Assembly (NCBI RefSeq): GCF_010726085.1
Contig: NZ_AP022560.1
Location: forward strand, 6,138,001 to 6,202,000
DNA from: Mycolicibacterium moriokaense
GTDB taxonomy: Bacteria > Actinomycetota > Actinomycetes > Mycobacteriales > Mycobacteriaceae
Direction: 5' to 3'
DNA: 64,000 nucleotides
Shown here one piece after another: positions 35,807 through 44,808 of the stretch (within the stretch, counting starts at the first letter, position 1; the number at the start of each line of letters is the position of its first letter). Position numbers and translations under genes: made by a program. The notes under the pieces are model-generated. The model had not been told where the DNA came from, did no database searches, and worked only from the letters and a program-made list of their open reading frames with translations.

Positions 35807-36226
35807 GTGGTCTTCCTAGCTGTCGGCGTACTCGGCTTCATCCCGGGCATCACGACGAACTACGACCAGCTCAGCTTTGCGGGCCATCAATCGGAAGCGG
35901 CACTGCTCGGGATATTCAACGTGTCGATCCTGCACAACCTGGTGCACTTGGCATTCGGCATCGCAGGCGTTGCCTTGGCCCGCACCCTCAACGGCGCCCG
36001 CATGTTCCTCATCGGCGGCGGCATCGTGTACCTGGTGCTCTTCGTCTACGGGCTCGTGATCGATCACCACAGCGCAGCGAACTTCGTGCCCGTCAACGAT
36101 GCCGACAATTGGCTGCATCTCGTGCTTGGCGTCGGGATGGTCGCCCTCGGCGCCGCTCTCGGCCGTACTCGCAGTGACAGGCCTGTCGGTACAGGTGCGG
36201 ATCTCGGTCGCCCTGGACCCCGTTGA
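35807..36226 (+). CDS. DUF4383 membrane protein, normal start codon lost
   Basis: A DUF4383-family membrane protein with four hydrophobic segments (VFLAVGVLGFIPGI, LGIFNVSILHNLVHLAFGIA, MFLIGGGIVYLVLFVYGLVI, WLHLVLGVGMVALGAAL). The first usable start is GTG 35807 (139 residues), but it falls inside the first membrane helix. Family-like sequence (FATPVQKAALVVG) continues upstream in frame to 35738, where the codon is ACG. GAGG lies nine bases before that ACG and a TAA follows further upstream (35732-35734). An ATG-to-ACG change at 35738 would explain this, leaving either an inefficient start or a recent pseudogene. A SigF-type promoter ends 70 bases before 35738. Confidence 0.72.
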   Translation: MVFLAVGVLGFIPGITTNYDQLSFAGHQSEAALLGIFNVSILHNLVHLAFGIAGVALARTLNGARMFLIGGGIVYLVLFVYGLVIDHHSAANFVPVNDADNWLHLVLGVGMVALGAALGRTRSDRPVGTGADLGRPGPR

Positions 36227-36234
36227 GCAACCTC

Positions 36235-36240
36235 TACCCT
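36235..36240 (+). promoter_or_regulatory. -10 element, leaderless transcript
   Basis: TACCCT lies seven bases before GTG 36248. Confidence 0.45.
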
Positions 36241-36247
36241 GTTGCGG

Positions 36248-37504
36248 GTGACGCACTCGCACGCGCATTCGCATTCCCTGCAGGGCCCAACCCCCTTCGG
36301 ACCGCTCGTCGCCAAGGTTGTCGTCGGCCTGCTGATCGCCATCGGCGTCGTGACGCTGGCCGGGGCCGCCTGGCTGTGGCCGAGTAAGCAGAAGGTCGAC
36401 ATCCCGCTGCCGTTCCAGAACGCGGCGGGTGGTGCAGTCACCACCGAGGCGGGCCATGTGGCGTCGACCAGCGCCGCGCCGTGCGGGTACCAGTCGGTGG
36501 GCGCGGTGCTGACCGCCCCTCCGGCGCCCGCGCAGGGCGACCTCAACTGCGTGCAGGCGTTCGTCGCGATCGACTCCGGGCCGAACGAAGGCGCGAACAC
36601 GCTGCTGGAGTTCAGCGGCGGAGCCGGGCAGCCCCAGCTCGCGGTCGGTGACCAGATCCGGATAACCCGTCAGGTCGACCCGGCCGGCACCACGACGTAT
36701 TCCTTCTACGACTATGAGCGAGCGTGGCCGTTGATAGGGCTGGCGGTGACGTTCGCCCTGGTGGTCGTCGCAGTGGCCCGGTGGCGCGGATTGCGGGCGC
36801 TGGTCGGCATCGTCGTCGCCTTCGTGGTGCTCGTCGTGTTCATGCTGCCCGCCCTGCGTGACGGCGCCGCGGCCATCCCCGTCGCGTTGGTGGCGTCGTC
36901 GCTGATCCTCTATGCGGTCATCTACCTGGCACACGGCGTGAGCCTGCGCACCAGTGCGGCGCTGCTGGGCACGCTCGCCTCGTTGTCGTTGGCCGCGCTA
37001 CTGTCCTGGGCCGCAATCGCGTTGACGCACTTGACCGGTCTCTCCGAAGAGGAGAACAACGCGGTCGAGACGTATTTGGGCAACGTGTCGATCACCGGCC
37101 TGCTGCTGGCCGGATTCATCGTCGGCTCGCTCGGTGTCCTCAACGACGTCACCGTCACCCAGGCGTCGACGGCCTTCGAGTTGGCTGCGATGGAGGGCGC
37201 CTCGCGCCGTGCGGTGTTCGTCGGCGCCATGCGGGTGGGGCGCGACCACATCGCCAGCACCGTCTACACGCTGGTGCTCGCGTACGCGGGTAGCGCGCTG
37301 CCGCTGCTGTTGTTGTTCAGCGTGGCCAACCGGTCGCTTGGCGATGTACTGACCAGCGAGAGCGTGGCCATCGAGATCGCACGCTCAGCGGTCGGCGGTA
37401 TCGCGTTGGCGCTGTCGGTACCGTTGACGACTGCGATCGCGGCGATGCTCGCGACGACTAGCGCTCCAACAACCCCAGTAGATACGCCCCGTATCCGGAC
37501 TTGA
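36248..37504 (+). CDS. YibE/F-family membrane protein
   Basis: A 418-residue YibE/F-type integral membrane protein of unknown transport role. The N-terminus is His-rich ([12 protein letters not shown]), then one membrane helix, an outer domain of about 110 residues with one Cys pair (APCGYQ, LNCVQA) and seven or so further helices. The family segment [35 protein letters not shown] is clear. The His-rich start may bind metal. GTG 36248 is chosen for its leaderless -10. The 3' end overlaps convergent rmlA by 47 bases. Confidence 0.82.
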   Translation: MTHSHAHSHSLQGPTPFGPLVAKVVVGLLIAIGVVTLAGAAWLWPSKQKVDIPLPFQNAAGGAVTTEAGHVASTSAAPCGYQSVGAVLTAPPAPAQGDLNCVQAFVAIDSGPNEGANTLLEFSGGAGQPQLAVGDQIRITRQVDPAGTTTYSFYDYERAWPLIGLAVTFALVVVAVARWRGLRALVGIVVAFVVLVVFMLPALRDGAAAIPVALVASSLILYAVIYLAHGVSLRTSAALLGTLASLSLAALLSWAAIALTHLTGLSEEENNAVETYLGNVSITGLLLAGFIVGSLGVLNDVTVTQASTAFELAAMEGASRRAVFVGAMRVGRDHIASTVYTLVLAYAGSALPLLLLFSVANRSLGDVLTSESVAIEIARSAVGGIALALSVPLTTAIAAMLATTSAPTTPVDTPRIRT

Positions 37505-38321
37505 GCAATTCCTTTGCGCGGGTGGCCAACTGGTCGTCGTCGATGAATCCGGCGCGCCAGGCGACTTCCTCGGGGGCACCGATCTTCAGGCCCTGTCGGC
37601 GTTCGATGGTGCGCACGTAATCGCTGGCGTCCAGCAGCGAGTCGAATGTTCCGGTGTCCAGCCATGCGGTTCCACGGGCGAGGACCTCGACCGCAAGGCG
37701 ACCCTGGTTCAGGTACGTCCGGTTGACGTCGGTGATCTCGTATTCTCCTCGGGCCGAGGGCTTTATCGAGCGCGCGATCTCAATGACGTCGTTGTCGTAG
37801 AAGTACAGGCCGGGGACCGCGTAGTGCGACTTCGGAGTTGCGGGCTTCTCCTCCAGGGACAGCGCGATGCCGTCGTCGCTGAACTCAACCACACCGTAGG
37901 CGGATGGATTGGCCACCCAATACGCGAAAATCGCACCACCGTCGATGTTTTGAAACCGCGTCAGGCTGGTGCCCAGGCTCGGGCCATAGAAGATGTTGTC
38001 GCCCAACACCAATGCCGCCGAGTCGTTTCCGATATGGTCGGCACCGATGATGAACGCCTGCGCCAGACCGTCGGGCCGATCCTGTACGGCATAGGTGAGG
38101 TTGATGCCGAAATGCGAGCCGTCGCCGAGCAATCGGTGGAACGCGGGTGCATCATCACCCGTGGTGATCACCTGGATGTCGCGGATGCCCGCCATGATGA
38201 GCGTGGACAGCGGGTAGTAGATCATCGGCTTGTCGTAGACCGGCACCAGCTGCTTGCTGACCCCCATGGTGATCGGATAGAGCCGTGTCCCCGATCCGCC
38301 TGCGAGAATGATCCCCTTCAT
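37458..38321 (-). CDS. rmlA: Glucose-1-phosphate thymidylyltransferase RmlA
   Basis: A 287-residue enzyme that makes dTDP-glucose from dTTP and glucose-1-phosphate, the first step to dTDP-rhamnose for the rhamnose-containing linker between peptidoglycan and arabinogalactan. Motifs are [16 protein letters not shown] at the N-terminus, [44 protein letters not shown] and [10 protein letters not shown]. It heads the left end of the Rv0332-Rv0333-rmlA-like group; its ATG overlaps the stop of the SnoaL-like gene by one base. Confidence 0.96.
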   Translation of the reverse strand: MKGIILAGGSGTRLYPITMGVSKQLVPVYDKPMIYYPLSTLIMAGIRDIQVITTGDDAPAFHRLLGDGSHFGINLTYAVQDRPDGLAQAFIIGADHIGNDSAALVLGDNIFYGPSLGTSLTRFQNIDGGAIFAYWVANPSAYGVVEFSDDGIALSLEEKPATPKSHYAVPGLYFYDNDVIEIARSIKPSARGEYEITDVNRTYLNQGRLAVEVLARGTAWLDTGTFDSLLDASDYVRTIERRQGLKIGAPEEVAWRAGFIDDDQLATRAKELLKSGYGAYLLGLLER

Positions 38322-38668
38322 CAGCTCACCAGATCCTTCTCGGTCAGCTCGGTGGCCGCCAGGGCCGACGCGAGGTCGTCGTGACGGAACACCGACGTGA
38401 CGTGATCGCGCACGACCCGGAACGCCGACGCTCTGCCGTCCTCCTCCTCGGCGACCACCACGCCGTCGCGCACATACATCCGCCCCGGCACGGCGGCCGC
38501 GGGCGCCACCGTCTTGGCCCAGTCGCGCAGGGCGGCGTGTCCCTGGCCTGCGCCACCGGCCTCGCCGAACTCGATGTCGTCGCTGGAGACCTGGATCAGG
38601 GTGTCGAGGTCCTGGTCTTTGAGCGCGTCATGCCATGCCAGCACGGTCGCGATCTCCGAAGTGGTCAT
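38321..38668 (-). CDS. SnoaL/NTF2-like protein (Rv0333 position)
   Basis: A 115-residue NTF2-fold protein, in the place of Rv0333 next to rmlA. Pattern: [20 protein letters not shown], a strand around [20 protein letters not shown], and [20 protein letters not shown]. No function is known. ATG 38668 follows a leaderless-type TACCTT -10 by seven bases, and translational coupling to rmlA is likely through the overlapping stop and start. Confidence 0.78.
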   Translation of the reverse strand: MTTSEIATVLAWHDALKDQDLDTLIQVSSDDIEFGEAGGAGQGHAALRDWAKTVAPAAAVPGRMYVRDGVVVAEEEDGRASAFRVVRDHVTSVFRHDDLASALAATELTEKDLVS

Positions 38669-38675
38669 GGTCGTG

Positions 38676-38681
38676 AAGGTA
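38676..38681 (-). promoter_or_regulatory. -10 element, leaderless transcript
   Basis: TACCTT on the minus strand lies seven bases before ATG 38668. Confidence 0.4.
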
Positions 38682-38703
38682 CCAACCGGTGTGCAGGCGC
38701 CGG

Positions 38704-39456
38704 TCAGAACGGGGTGCGCTCGAGCCACCCGTCCCATACGGCGGAGTCGCCGAAAACCTCGATATCGAGCTCGGCCACCGGCCGCCTGCGCGCGATCGCG
38801 AGCAGCAGATCCCTGGCCGGCCCGCGTAGCGCGACGTCCCCCTTACCGTGCTCATGAGTCCAGGTCAGGCCACCGTCGTCATGCGCGATAGACCATTCCC
38901 CGGTCGGCCCGAGCCCGGCGTCGGTGGCGTGCAGATGCAGCGTGCGGCCGCGCTCCACCGGCGGCGTGGCCATCCGAGCCCCTTGGAGCACCATGAGCTC
39001 GATCCACTCGTTGATGGCGTCGGCCGCCAGCTCCGGCGACAGGTCGTAGTCGGCCCCGAGCGCGAGGGCGGCATCGGCGCGGTGCACCGCCACGTCGTGC
39101 AGAAGCCGGCGTATCCACCATCCCGCGGGCCGCATGCCCGCAGCGGTCCAGACCCGGGCGTCGGAGCCGACCTGTTCGACTGCGGCGATCGCCGCACGGG
39201 CCCCGCCGTTGAGCCAGTCGATCGCGGCGTCGGGATCGTCCGGCGGCTTGCCGTTGCGTGCTTCGCGCGGGTTGACCGGTTCGTTGCGGCGCTCGGCGAT
39301 GATCTGCGCGGCCCATCGCGTGCCCCGTCCGACATGGCGGAACAACTGTTTGAGGGTCCAGTCGGGACAGGTCGGGATCGGCGTCAAAGGGTCTGCGCCG
39401 CGGACCAATTCGCCGAATGCCTGGGTTTGGTCGAGCAGCGCCGCTCGTAAGTCCAC
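38704..39456 (-). CDS. MDMPI-family mycothiol-dependent-type protein (Rv0332 position)
   Basis: A 250-residue protein of the maleylpyruvate isomerase N-terminal (DinB-like) family. Marks are ELVRGADPLTPIPTCPDWTL, KQLFRHVGRGTRWAAQII, the DVAVHRADAALALG metal-ligand segment near residue 135 and a C-terminal sterol-carrier-like domain (GRTLHLHATDAGLG, DVALRGPARDLLLAIARRRP). Rv0332 occupies the same place. It probably binds mycothiol or a divalent metal; no reaction is assigned. GTG 39456 follows TAAGTT by six bases. Confidence 0.82.
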   Translation of the reverse strand: MDLRAALLDQTQAFGELVRGADPLTPIPTCPDWTLKQLFRHVGRGTRWAAQIIAERRNEPVNPREARNGKPPDDPDAAIDWLNGGARAAIAAVEQVGSDARVWTAAGMRPAGWWIRRLLHDVAVHRADAALALGADYDLSPELAADAINEWIELMVLQGARMATPPVERGRTLHLHATDAGLGPTGEWSIAHDDGGLTWTHEHGKGDVALRGPARDLLLAIARRRPVAELDIEVFGDSAVWDGWLERTPF

Positions 39457-39460
39457 ATCA

Positions 39461-40783
39461 CTAACTTACAGCGGTGCGGGCCTTCCCGAGCGTGATCGGA
39501 AGCGACGACCAGCCACGCAACACCCGGGTTTGGCGACGGCTGCCACCACCGGCCAGCCGTGCGTCCGGGAAGCGCTCGAAGAAGGTACGCAGCCCGACTT
39601 CACCTTCGGCACGCGCCAGCGCGGCGCCGAGGCAGAAGTGCCTGCCGCCCGAGAACGAAAGGTGCTTGCCCGCATTCTGACGTTCGATGTCGAACCTGTG
39701 CGGATCGTCGAAGACCTTGGGATCGCGGTTGGCACCCGCGAGATAGATGATCACGGCCTTGCCGCGCCGCACCGTCACACCGGCCACGTCGCTGTCCTTT
39801 GTCGCAATACGCGCACTCAGTTGCACCGGCGAGTCCAGCCGCAGAATCTCCTCGACCGCCGTGGGCCACAATTCGGGACGGGCCGCCAGGGTCTCGAGAT
39901 GCTCGGGGGTCTCCAGCAGCATCCGAATTCCGTTGCCCAGCAGGTTGACCGTGGTCTCGAAACCCGCCGCCAGCACCAGCCCCGCGGTCGCCAACAGCTC
40001 CCGCTCCGTGAGGGGACCCCCGTCGGCGTCCTCGGAGGCCAAGATGATCTGGCTCATCAAGTCATCGCCGGGATTGCGGTGCAACGTTCGAAGGTGGTTC
40101 GTCAGCCAGTCGCTGAAGCCCTCGATGCCCCGGTTGACCGTCTGGTACTGCCGCCACGTCAACCCGATGTCGAGGCTCGGCGCCCCGAGTTCACCGAACT
40201 CGAGGATCCGCGGTCGCGCGTCCTCCGGCACGCCGAGGATGTCGCCGATGACCGTGACGGGAAGTTGCGAGCAGTACCGGTCGACGATGTCGGTGGTGCC
40301 GGCGTCGGTGAGCCCCTCGAGAATTTCGTTGGCCGATTCCTGGACGCGGTCGCGCAGTGCGGCGACCGCGCGTGGGGTGAATACCGACGACACCAGCTTG
40401 CGGTAGCGGGTGTGCTGCGGCGGCTCAACCGACAGCATCGAAGGCGGCCGAATCGGGTGCATGAGATCGGACCGCGTGCGGTCCGCCACCCACTGCGCCG
40501 CTTTGGGCAGATTGGATCCGATACCGAAGACCGCGAAATCATCGGAGCGCAACAGGTCGTTGGCGATCTTGTGGTCGACGGTGAGATACGCGGCCCGGCA
40601 CTTGACGATCGGGCCCATCGCCCGCACTTCGTCGATGAATGCGACGGGGTCGGCTCGCACGGCCGGGTCGGCGAGCAGCCGGCCCTGCGGATCACCCCTA
40701 CGGGCGAAGAACTTCGAGACTCCGCGAATCAGGCCGTGCAGGGCAAGCCAGTGAATCCGCTGCTTGATCGGGCCTTGAGTCAT
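39461..40783 (-). CDS. cyp140: Cytochrome P450, CYP140 family
   Basis: A 440-residue P450 monooxygenase. It has the I-helix motif AGFETT, the ExxR motif in VEEILRLDSP and the haem loop FSGGRHFCLGAALARAEGE with the Cys ligand. It closely follows remembered M. tuberculosis CYP140A1 (LHWLALHG-like start, LMHPIRPPSMLSVEPPQHTR, RVLRGWSSLPITLG end). Its substrate is not known. Electrons would come from a ferredoxin encoded elsewhere. A strong GGGAGGGG site precedes the ATG. The divergent TetR gene and two operators at 40817-40871 suggest ligand-controlled expression. Confidence 0.93.
   Translation of the reverse strand: MTQGPIKQRIHWLALHGLIRGVSKFFARRGDPQGRLLADPAVRADPVAFIDEVRAMGPIVKCRAAYLTVDHKIANDLLRSDDFAVFGIGSNLPKAAQWVADRTRSDLMHPIRPPSMLSVEPPQHTRYRKLVSSVFTPRAVAALRDRVQESANEILEGLTDAGTTDIVDRYCSQLPVTVIGDILGVPEDARPRILEFGELGAPSLDIGLTWRQYQTVNRGIEGFSDWLTNHLRTLHRNPGDDLMSQIILASEDADGGPLTERELLATAGLVLAAGFETTVNLLGNGIRMLLETPEHLETLAARPELWPTAVEEILRLDSPVQLSARIATKDSDVAGVTVRRGKAVIIYLAGANRDPKVFDDPHRFDIERQNAGKHLSFSGGRHFCLGAALARAEGEVGLRTFFERFPDARLAGGGSRRQTRVLRGWSSLPITLGKARTAVS
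39463..39468 (-). promoter_or_regulatory. -10 element, leaderless transcript
   Basis: TAAGTT on the minus strand lies six bases before GTG 39456. Confidence 0.5.
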
Positions 40784-40816
40784 GCCCCTCCCGCCCTGGA
40801 ACGGTGCTTCCGCGAT

Positions 40817-40838
40817 TAACCGAATTGTAATTCGGTTA
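40817..40838. promoter_or_regulatory. TetR operator 1 (CYP140 side)
   Basis: TAACCGAATT-GT-AATTCGGTTA is a perfect palindrome. Its core CCGAAT-N4-ATTCGG is shared with the second site. Confidence 0.7.
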
Positions 40839-40851
40839 TGGGATCCGAGCT

Positions 40852-40871
40852 TACCGAATTATCATTCGGTA
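40852..40871. promoter_or_regulatory. TetR operator 2 overlapping -10 and start of tetR
   Basis: TACCGAAT-TATC-ATTCGGTA is a perfect palindrome. It covers TATCAT (40860-40865), the -10 five bases before ATG 40871, so binding would block the regulator's own leaderless transcript. Confidence 0.7.
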
Positions 40872-41491
40872 TGGCAAGGAAGCGGATGTCCGCCGAAGAG
40901 CGCCGGGTTCGCATCCTCGACGCAGCCGTGGAGGTGTTCGCCGAGCACGGATACACCGCCACGAAGATGGCCGACATCGCCGCGCGGGCCGGCGTCGTCC
41001 CCTCGGTCTTGTACGACCACTTCGGCTCCAAGCGCGAACTGCACATCACGCTTCTGGAGGTGCACTCCGCGCAGTTGCGCGAGCGCTCGCTGCGCCGCCT
41101 CGAAGGAGGCTCGGTCGAGGAGATGGTCCGCGCCAGCATTTCGAGCTACTTCACGTTCATCGAGGAGGATCCGTTCTTCTGGCGCGTGCTGCACCAGGAC
41201 ATGCATGCCGATCCGGAGATCGCCGCGGCGTGTCGGGAGATCGCCGATCGCGGGACCGCGAGCATCGCCGATCTGATCCGGTTCGGCGCGGGCGATCGGA
41301 CGCAGCTGAACGGCATCACCCTCGACGAGGCCGCCTGGATCCTCGCCCGCGCAACACAGTCGGCGGCCGACGGCGTGGCCAGATGGTGGTACGAGAACCG
41401 CGATACACCAAGAGACCTCGTCGTCGAGCTCGTTGTCAGGCTGTTGTGGCAGGGTTTCGAAGGGATGCTCAGACAAGCGACGACGGAGTGA
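40871..41491 (+). CDS. TetR-family regulator of CYP140
   Basis: A 206-residue TetR-type repressor. The helix-turn-helix is RRVRILDAAVEVFAEHGYTA, then KMADIAARAGVVPSVLYDHF with the usual GSKREL end. The C-terminal domain (FFWRVLHQDMHADPEIAAAC) is the ligand pocket. ATG 40871 is chosen because a TATCAT -10 lies five bases upstream; an ATG at 40838 would add eleven residues with no family support. Divergence from CYP140 and twin palindromes argue that it controls both genes. It overlaps the 3' end of udgA by 23 bases. Confidence 0.88.
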   Translation: MARKRMSAEERRVRILDAAVEVFAEHGYTATKMADIAARAGVVPSVLYDHFGSKRELHITLLEVHSAQLRERSLRRLEGGSVEEMVRASISSYFTFIEEDPFFWRVLHQDMHADPEIAAACREIADRGTASIADLIRFGAGDRTQLNGITLDEAAWILARATQSAADGVARWWYENRDTPRDLVVELVVRLLWQGFEGMLRQATTE

Positions 41492-42818
41492 CCCGGCGCG
41501 GGCTTCTGCCTAGGCAGTACACCCGCCAGCCCGACGTGGACCAGCGGTCGGTATCGAGGCAATTACGGCCGTCGACAACGACTTTCGCGCGCACGGTATC
41601 GGCGAGATCGTCAGGGTCGAGCTCGACGAACTCGCGCCATTCGGTCAGCACCAGCACCGCGTCGGCGCGCTCGCAGGCCTCCACCACCGACGTGGAGTAG
41701 TTCAGCGTCGGAAACAAACGCTGCGAGTTCTCGATCGCCTGGGGGTCGTAAACGTTGACCGTGGCGCCGTTGAGCTGCAGCATGCCTGCGACATTGAGCG
41801 CCGGCGAGTCGCGCACGTCGTCGGACTCGGGTTTGAACGCCGCGCCGAGAACCGCGATGTTGGCGCCGAGAAGCGAACCGCCGCAAGCGGTCGTGGCCAA
41901 CTCCACCATCCGGGTGCGACGGCGCATGTTGATGCTGTCCACCTCGCGCAGGAACGTCAGCGCGTGGTTGGCGCCGAGCTCGCCGGCGCGGGCCATGAAC
42001 GCGCGGATGTCCTTCGGCAGGCAGCCGCCGCCGAATCCGAGGCCCGCGTTGAGGAATCGCCGCCCGATGCGTGGGTCGTGACCCAGCGCGTCGGCGAGCA
42101 TCGTGACGTCGGCATCGACCGCCTCGCACACCTCCGAGATCGCATTGATGAAGGAGATCTTCGTGGCCAGAAATGCGTTGGCGGACACCTTGACCAATTC
42201 GGCGGTCTGCAGGTCGGTGACGAGGAACGGCACGCCCTCGGCGAGGAGCGGTGCGTAGAGCTCGCGGATGGCCGCTTCCGCCGTTACCGAATTGCTGGGC
42301 ACGCCAAGCACGATGCGGTCCGGATGCAGCGTGTCGTGGACGGCGAAGCCCTCGCGCAGGAATTCAGGATTCCACGCCACCTCGATATCGATGCCGTCGG
42401 CTGCCAACGACCGCGCGCGTTCGCCGAGTTCGACTGCCGTCCCGACCGGGACCGTCGACTTTCCGACGACGACGGCTGATCGCGTGAGCAGCGGGACCAA
42501 CCTGTCGATGACCGCGTGTACGTGGCGGAGGTCAGCCCCGTATTCGCCCTTCTTCTGCGGAGTTCCGACGCCGAGGAAGTGCACGTCGGCGAATTGGGCG
42601 GCGGCGTCGTAGTCGGTGGTGAAGCGCAGACGGCCAGCAGCGATGTTGTCGCTCAACATTTTCCGCAGACCCGGTTCGTAGAACGGGACGTCGCCGGAGG
42701 CGAGCTTGGCGACTTTCCCTGGGTCGATGTCGACACCGATCACGTCGTGCCCGAGTTCGGCCATTCCGGCGGCGTGCGTCGCACCGAGATAACCCGTGCC
42801 GAAGACTGAACATCGCAT
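41469..42818 (-). CDS. udgA: UDP-glucose 6-dehydrogenase UdgA
   Basis: A 449-residue enzyme that oxidises UDP-glucose twice with NAD to give UDP-glucuronate. Marks are the N-terminal nucleotide loop CSVFGTGYLGATHAAGMAEL, the central KVSANAFLATKISFINAISE helix, the catalytic Cys in LGFGGGCLPKDIRAF and the C-terminal GAAFKPESDDVRDSPAL. M. tuberculosis udgA (Rv0322) is next to dcd as here. AGAGGTGG precedes the ATG. Confidence 0.95.
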   Translation of the reverse strand: MRCSVFGTGYLGATHAAGMAELGHDVIGVDIDPGKVAKLASGDVPFYEPGLRKMLSDNIAAGRLRFTTDYDAAAQFADVHFLGVGTPQKKGEYGADLRHVHAVIDRLVPLLTRSAVVVGKSTVPVGTAVELGERARSLAADGIDIEVAWNPEFLREGFAVHDTLHPDRIVLGVPSNSVTAEAAIRELYAPLLAEGVPFLVTDLQTAELVKVSANAFLATKISFINAISEVCEAVDADVTMLADALGHDPRIGRRFLNAGLGFGGGCLPKDIRAFMARAGELGANHALTFLREVDSINMRRRTRMVELATTACGGSLLGANIAVLGAAFKPESDDVRDSPALNVAGMLQLNGATVNVYDPQAIENSQRLFPTLNYSTSVVEACERADAVLVLTEWREFVELDPDDLADTVRAKVVVDGRNCLDTDRWSTSGWRVYCLGRSPRRVTPSSLV

Positions 42819-42917
42819 ACCACCTCTTTAGGCAACCGCGATGAGCTGATCGCTACGCGACACTTAGCGGCACACCAACGGTGGGTTACGAATGAACGCG
42901 GCGGCCTAGAGGTGTTC

Positions 42918-44564
42918 TCAGCCCCCGCTGCAGAAGATCAGGAAGCAGCTACCTCCACCGCCACCACCGCGGCCGAACGATCCCGATCCCGGGTATTGCG
43001 AACCGGGGTTGTACGGGCTGCGACTCGAGCCGGGCCCGTTTGAGCCCGACCCGGGGCCTGAGCCCCGAGGACCCGAGCCCAGGGACGGCGACTGCGGCGC
43101 CTGCGGAACCTGAGGCTGCTGCGGGGTCTGCGGCAGTTGCGGGGTCTGCGGCAGCTGCGGGGTCTGCGGCAGCTGAGGGTTCTGCGGGATCTGCGGCTCC
43201 TCCTCCGGTTCGTCCTCCCACGGTGGATTCCACTGCGGTGGTTGCCACGGCTTCGGCGGCAGATAGTGCGGCCGCCACGGCGGATTCCACGGCCGGTAGA
43301 TCGGCGGCGGGTTGTACACGGGCGGCGGGATGTAGACCGGAGCCGGCGCGGGTGCCGGCGCGGCGGGCGGAGGTGCAGGCGCCGGGGCGGCCGCGGGTGG
43401 CGGCGCAGCCGGCGGCGGGGCCTCGACGTAGACCGTGCGAGGTGGCGCCTGCGGAACCTGCTGCGCCACGGGCACCGGCGGCTTGATCGTCTCGGCGGCC
43501 GGCGGCGGCGCAGGAGGCGGCGCCTCGGCCGGCTTTGCTTCCGGAGTAGGTGCCGGCGCCGGAGCCGCTGGCGCGACTGTGGGTACGAGGGCGTTCTGGC
43601 CAGGGCTGGGCCGCTGGTCGGCCGTCGGGCGGATACTCACAGCCAGCGAAATGACCAGTGCCACAACGCCGACGACGAAGATAGACGTCAGCGCACTGCC
43701 GACGAGCAGGAACGGCTTGCGCTCCCCGGGCAGCTGAAGTTCCGTCTGGGGGTCGTAGTCGTCGAGGGATGCACCATCGGAGCCGACCGCAGCCAGCTGT
43801 GTCTCGGCGCCGGCCAGGCCCGCGAGAGCCGAACCGGCCGTCGGGCCGTCGGGATCCTGCGAGTAGGCAAGGCCGACCGTGGACGACTCCAGCGCCGGGG
43901 CGTTGGCGGCCGCCAGCGCGGCGCCGCGAGCCAGTGCCAGTTCGGGTTCGTCCGGCGCGCTGACCGGGAGGCTGACCAGATGCTGTAGGTGTTCCTTCAC
44001 CGAGGACACGTCGACGCCCGAGCCGACGACGAACATGCCCTGCGGGCGCGCGTCCTGCGCGTCGACGGCGGCGGCCATCTCGGTCAGGATCCCCATCGCA
44101 TCCCCGCCGTGCAGGCTGCGGCTGAGCACCTTGACCACCGACCCGTCGTCGGTCTGAACGACCGACAGGGTGGCGGTGTCGCGGTCGACGAACAACAGCG
44201 CGGTCGTGTCGTACCCGACCGCACGACCTGCGGCCTGGGCAAGCTCCGCGGCGGCGTGGCCCGCGGACACCAACATCACGTCATCGAGGCTCCTGACCGC
44301 CAGGGCGTCGCGCAGTGCGGCGCCCTCGGAGTGCTGACTCCAGGTGATGCCGACGGCCCTCAGGTGATGACCGCCGGCGGTCGCGCTCTCCTGGGTGCCC
44401 AGGATCGCCTCGACGACCTGCTCCGCCGCAGAGTTTGCTGAGCCTTCGTTCGTGGTGACGTCAAACGAATCATGGTCGACGGTCACTCCGTCGGCCATCT
44501 CCCCCTCGACCAGCACCATGCGGACCGTCGTAGGTGTGGTCGACACACCCAGCACGATGTCCAC
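42918..44564 (-). CDS. DUF7159 membrane protein with Pro-rich tail
   Basis: A 548-residue protein related to M. tuberculosis Rv0312. Residues 1-230 are the DUF7159 domain, which reads like a divergent actin/Hsp70 fold: DIVLGVSTTPTTVRMVLVEG (phosphate-1-like) and MFVVGSGVDVSSVKEHLQHL, followed by ELALARGAALAAA (adenosine-like). One membrane segment lies at about 283-312. The outer part is Pro/Ala-rich, then has PQLPQTPQLPQTP repeats, Gly-rich stretches and ends CFLIFCSGG. GTG 44564 is chosen because GGAGGGG precedes it and the domain starts there. The role is unknown; ATP binding is inferred only from the fold pattern. Confidence 0.82.
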   Translation of the reverse strand: MDIVLGVSTTPTTVRMVLVEGEMADGVTVDHDSFDVTTNEGSANSAAEQVVEAILGTQESATAGGHHLRAVGITWSQHSEGAALRDALAVRSLDDVMLVSAGHAAAELAQAAGRAVGYDTTALLFVDRDTATLSVVQTDDGSVVKVLSRSLHGGDAMGILTEMAAAVDAQDARPQGMFVVGSGVDVSSVKEHLQHLVSLPVSAPDEPELALARGAALAAANAPALESSTVGLAYSQDPDGPTAGSALAGLAGAETQLAAVGSDGASLDDYDPQTELQLPGERKPFLLVGSALTSIFVVGVVALVISLAVSIRPTADQRPSPGQNALVPTVAPAAPAPAPTPEAKPAEAPPPAPPPAAETIKPPVPVAQQVPQAPPRTVYVEAPPPAAPPPAAAPAPAPPPAAPAPAPAPVYIPPPVYNPPPIYRPWNPPWRPHYLPPKPWQPPQWNPPWEDEPEEEPQIPQNPQLPQTPQLPQTPQLPQTPQQPQVPQAPQSPSLGSGPRGSGPGSGSNGPGSSRSPYNPGSQYPGSGSFGRGGGGGGSCFLIFCSGG

Positions 44565-44808
44565 TAGCCCCTCCAAAAGTTTGCTACGCTATCTAGTTCG
44601 CTGATGGGCCTCGCACTCCGCACCGGCCGACAACTAGTACTTAATCGACTCGCTCAGCATGGGCGTTACTCCCGAACGCGTTTGCTGCAGCCGATCAAGT
44701 CCGGTCCGACATCGGGCAGCTCCGGCGCCCCGACAACGCCGGTACCTCGACCCTACTCGGGTCAACGGCCGAACGCTTCCGGCCGGTCAAAAACCGCGGC
44801 AGCCGAGT
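44565..44808. other. Gap between amt 3' end and DUF7159 gene
   Basis: About 240 bases without a gene. On the minus strand TAGCGT lies roughly 25 bases before the DUF7159 start and may be its -10. No repeat or RNA gene was seen. Confidence 0.35.

Noticed and set aside
40782..41276. 164-codon plus-strand frame overlapping the TetR gene
   Set aside because: Shadow of the TetR gene in another frame; Arg/Ser/Pro-rich without motifs.
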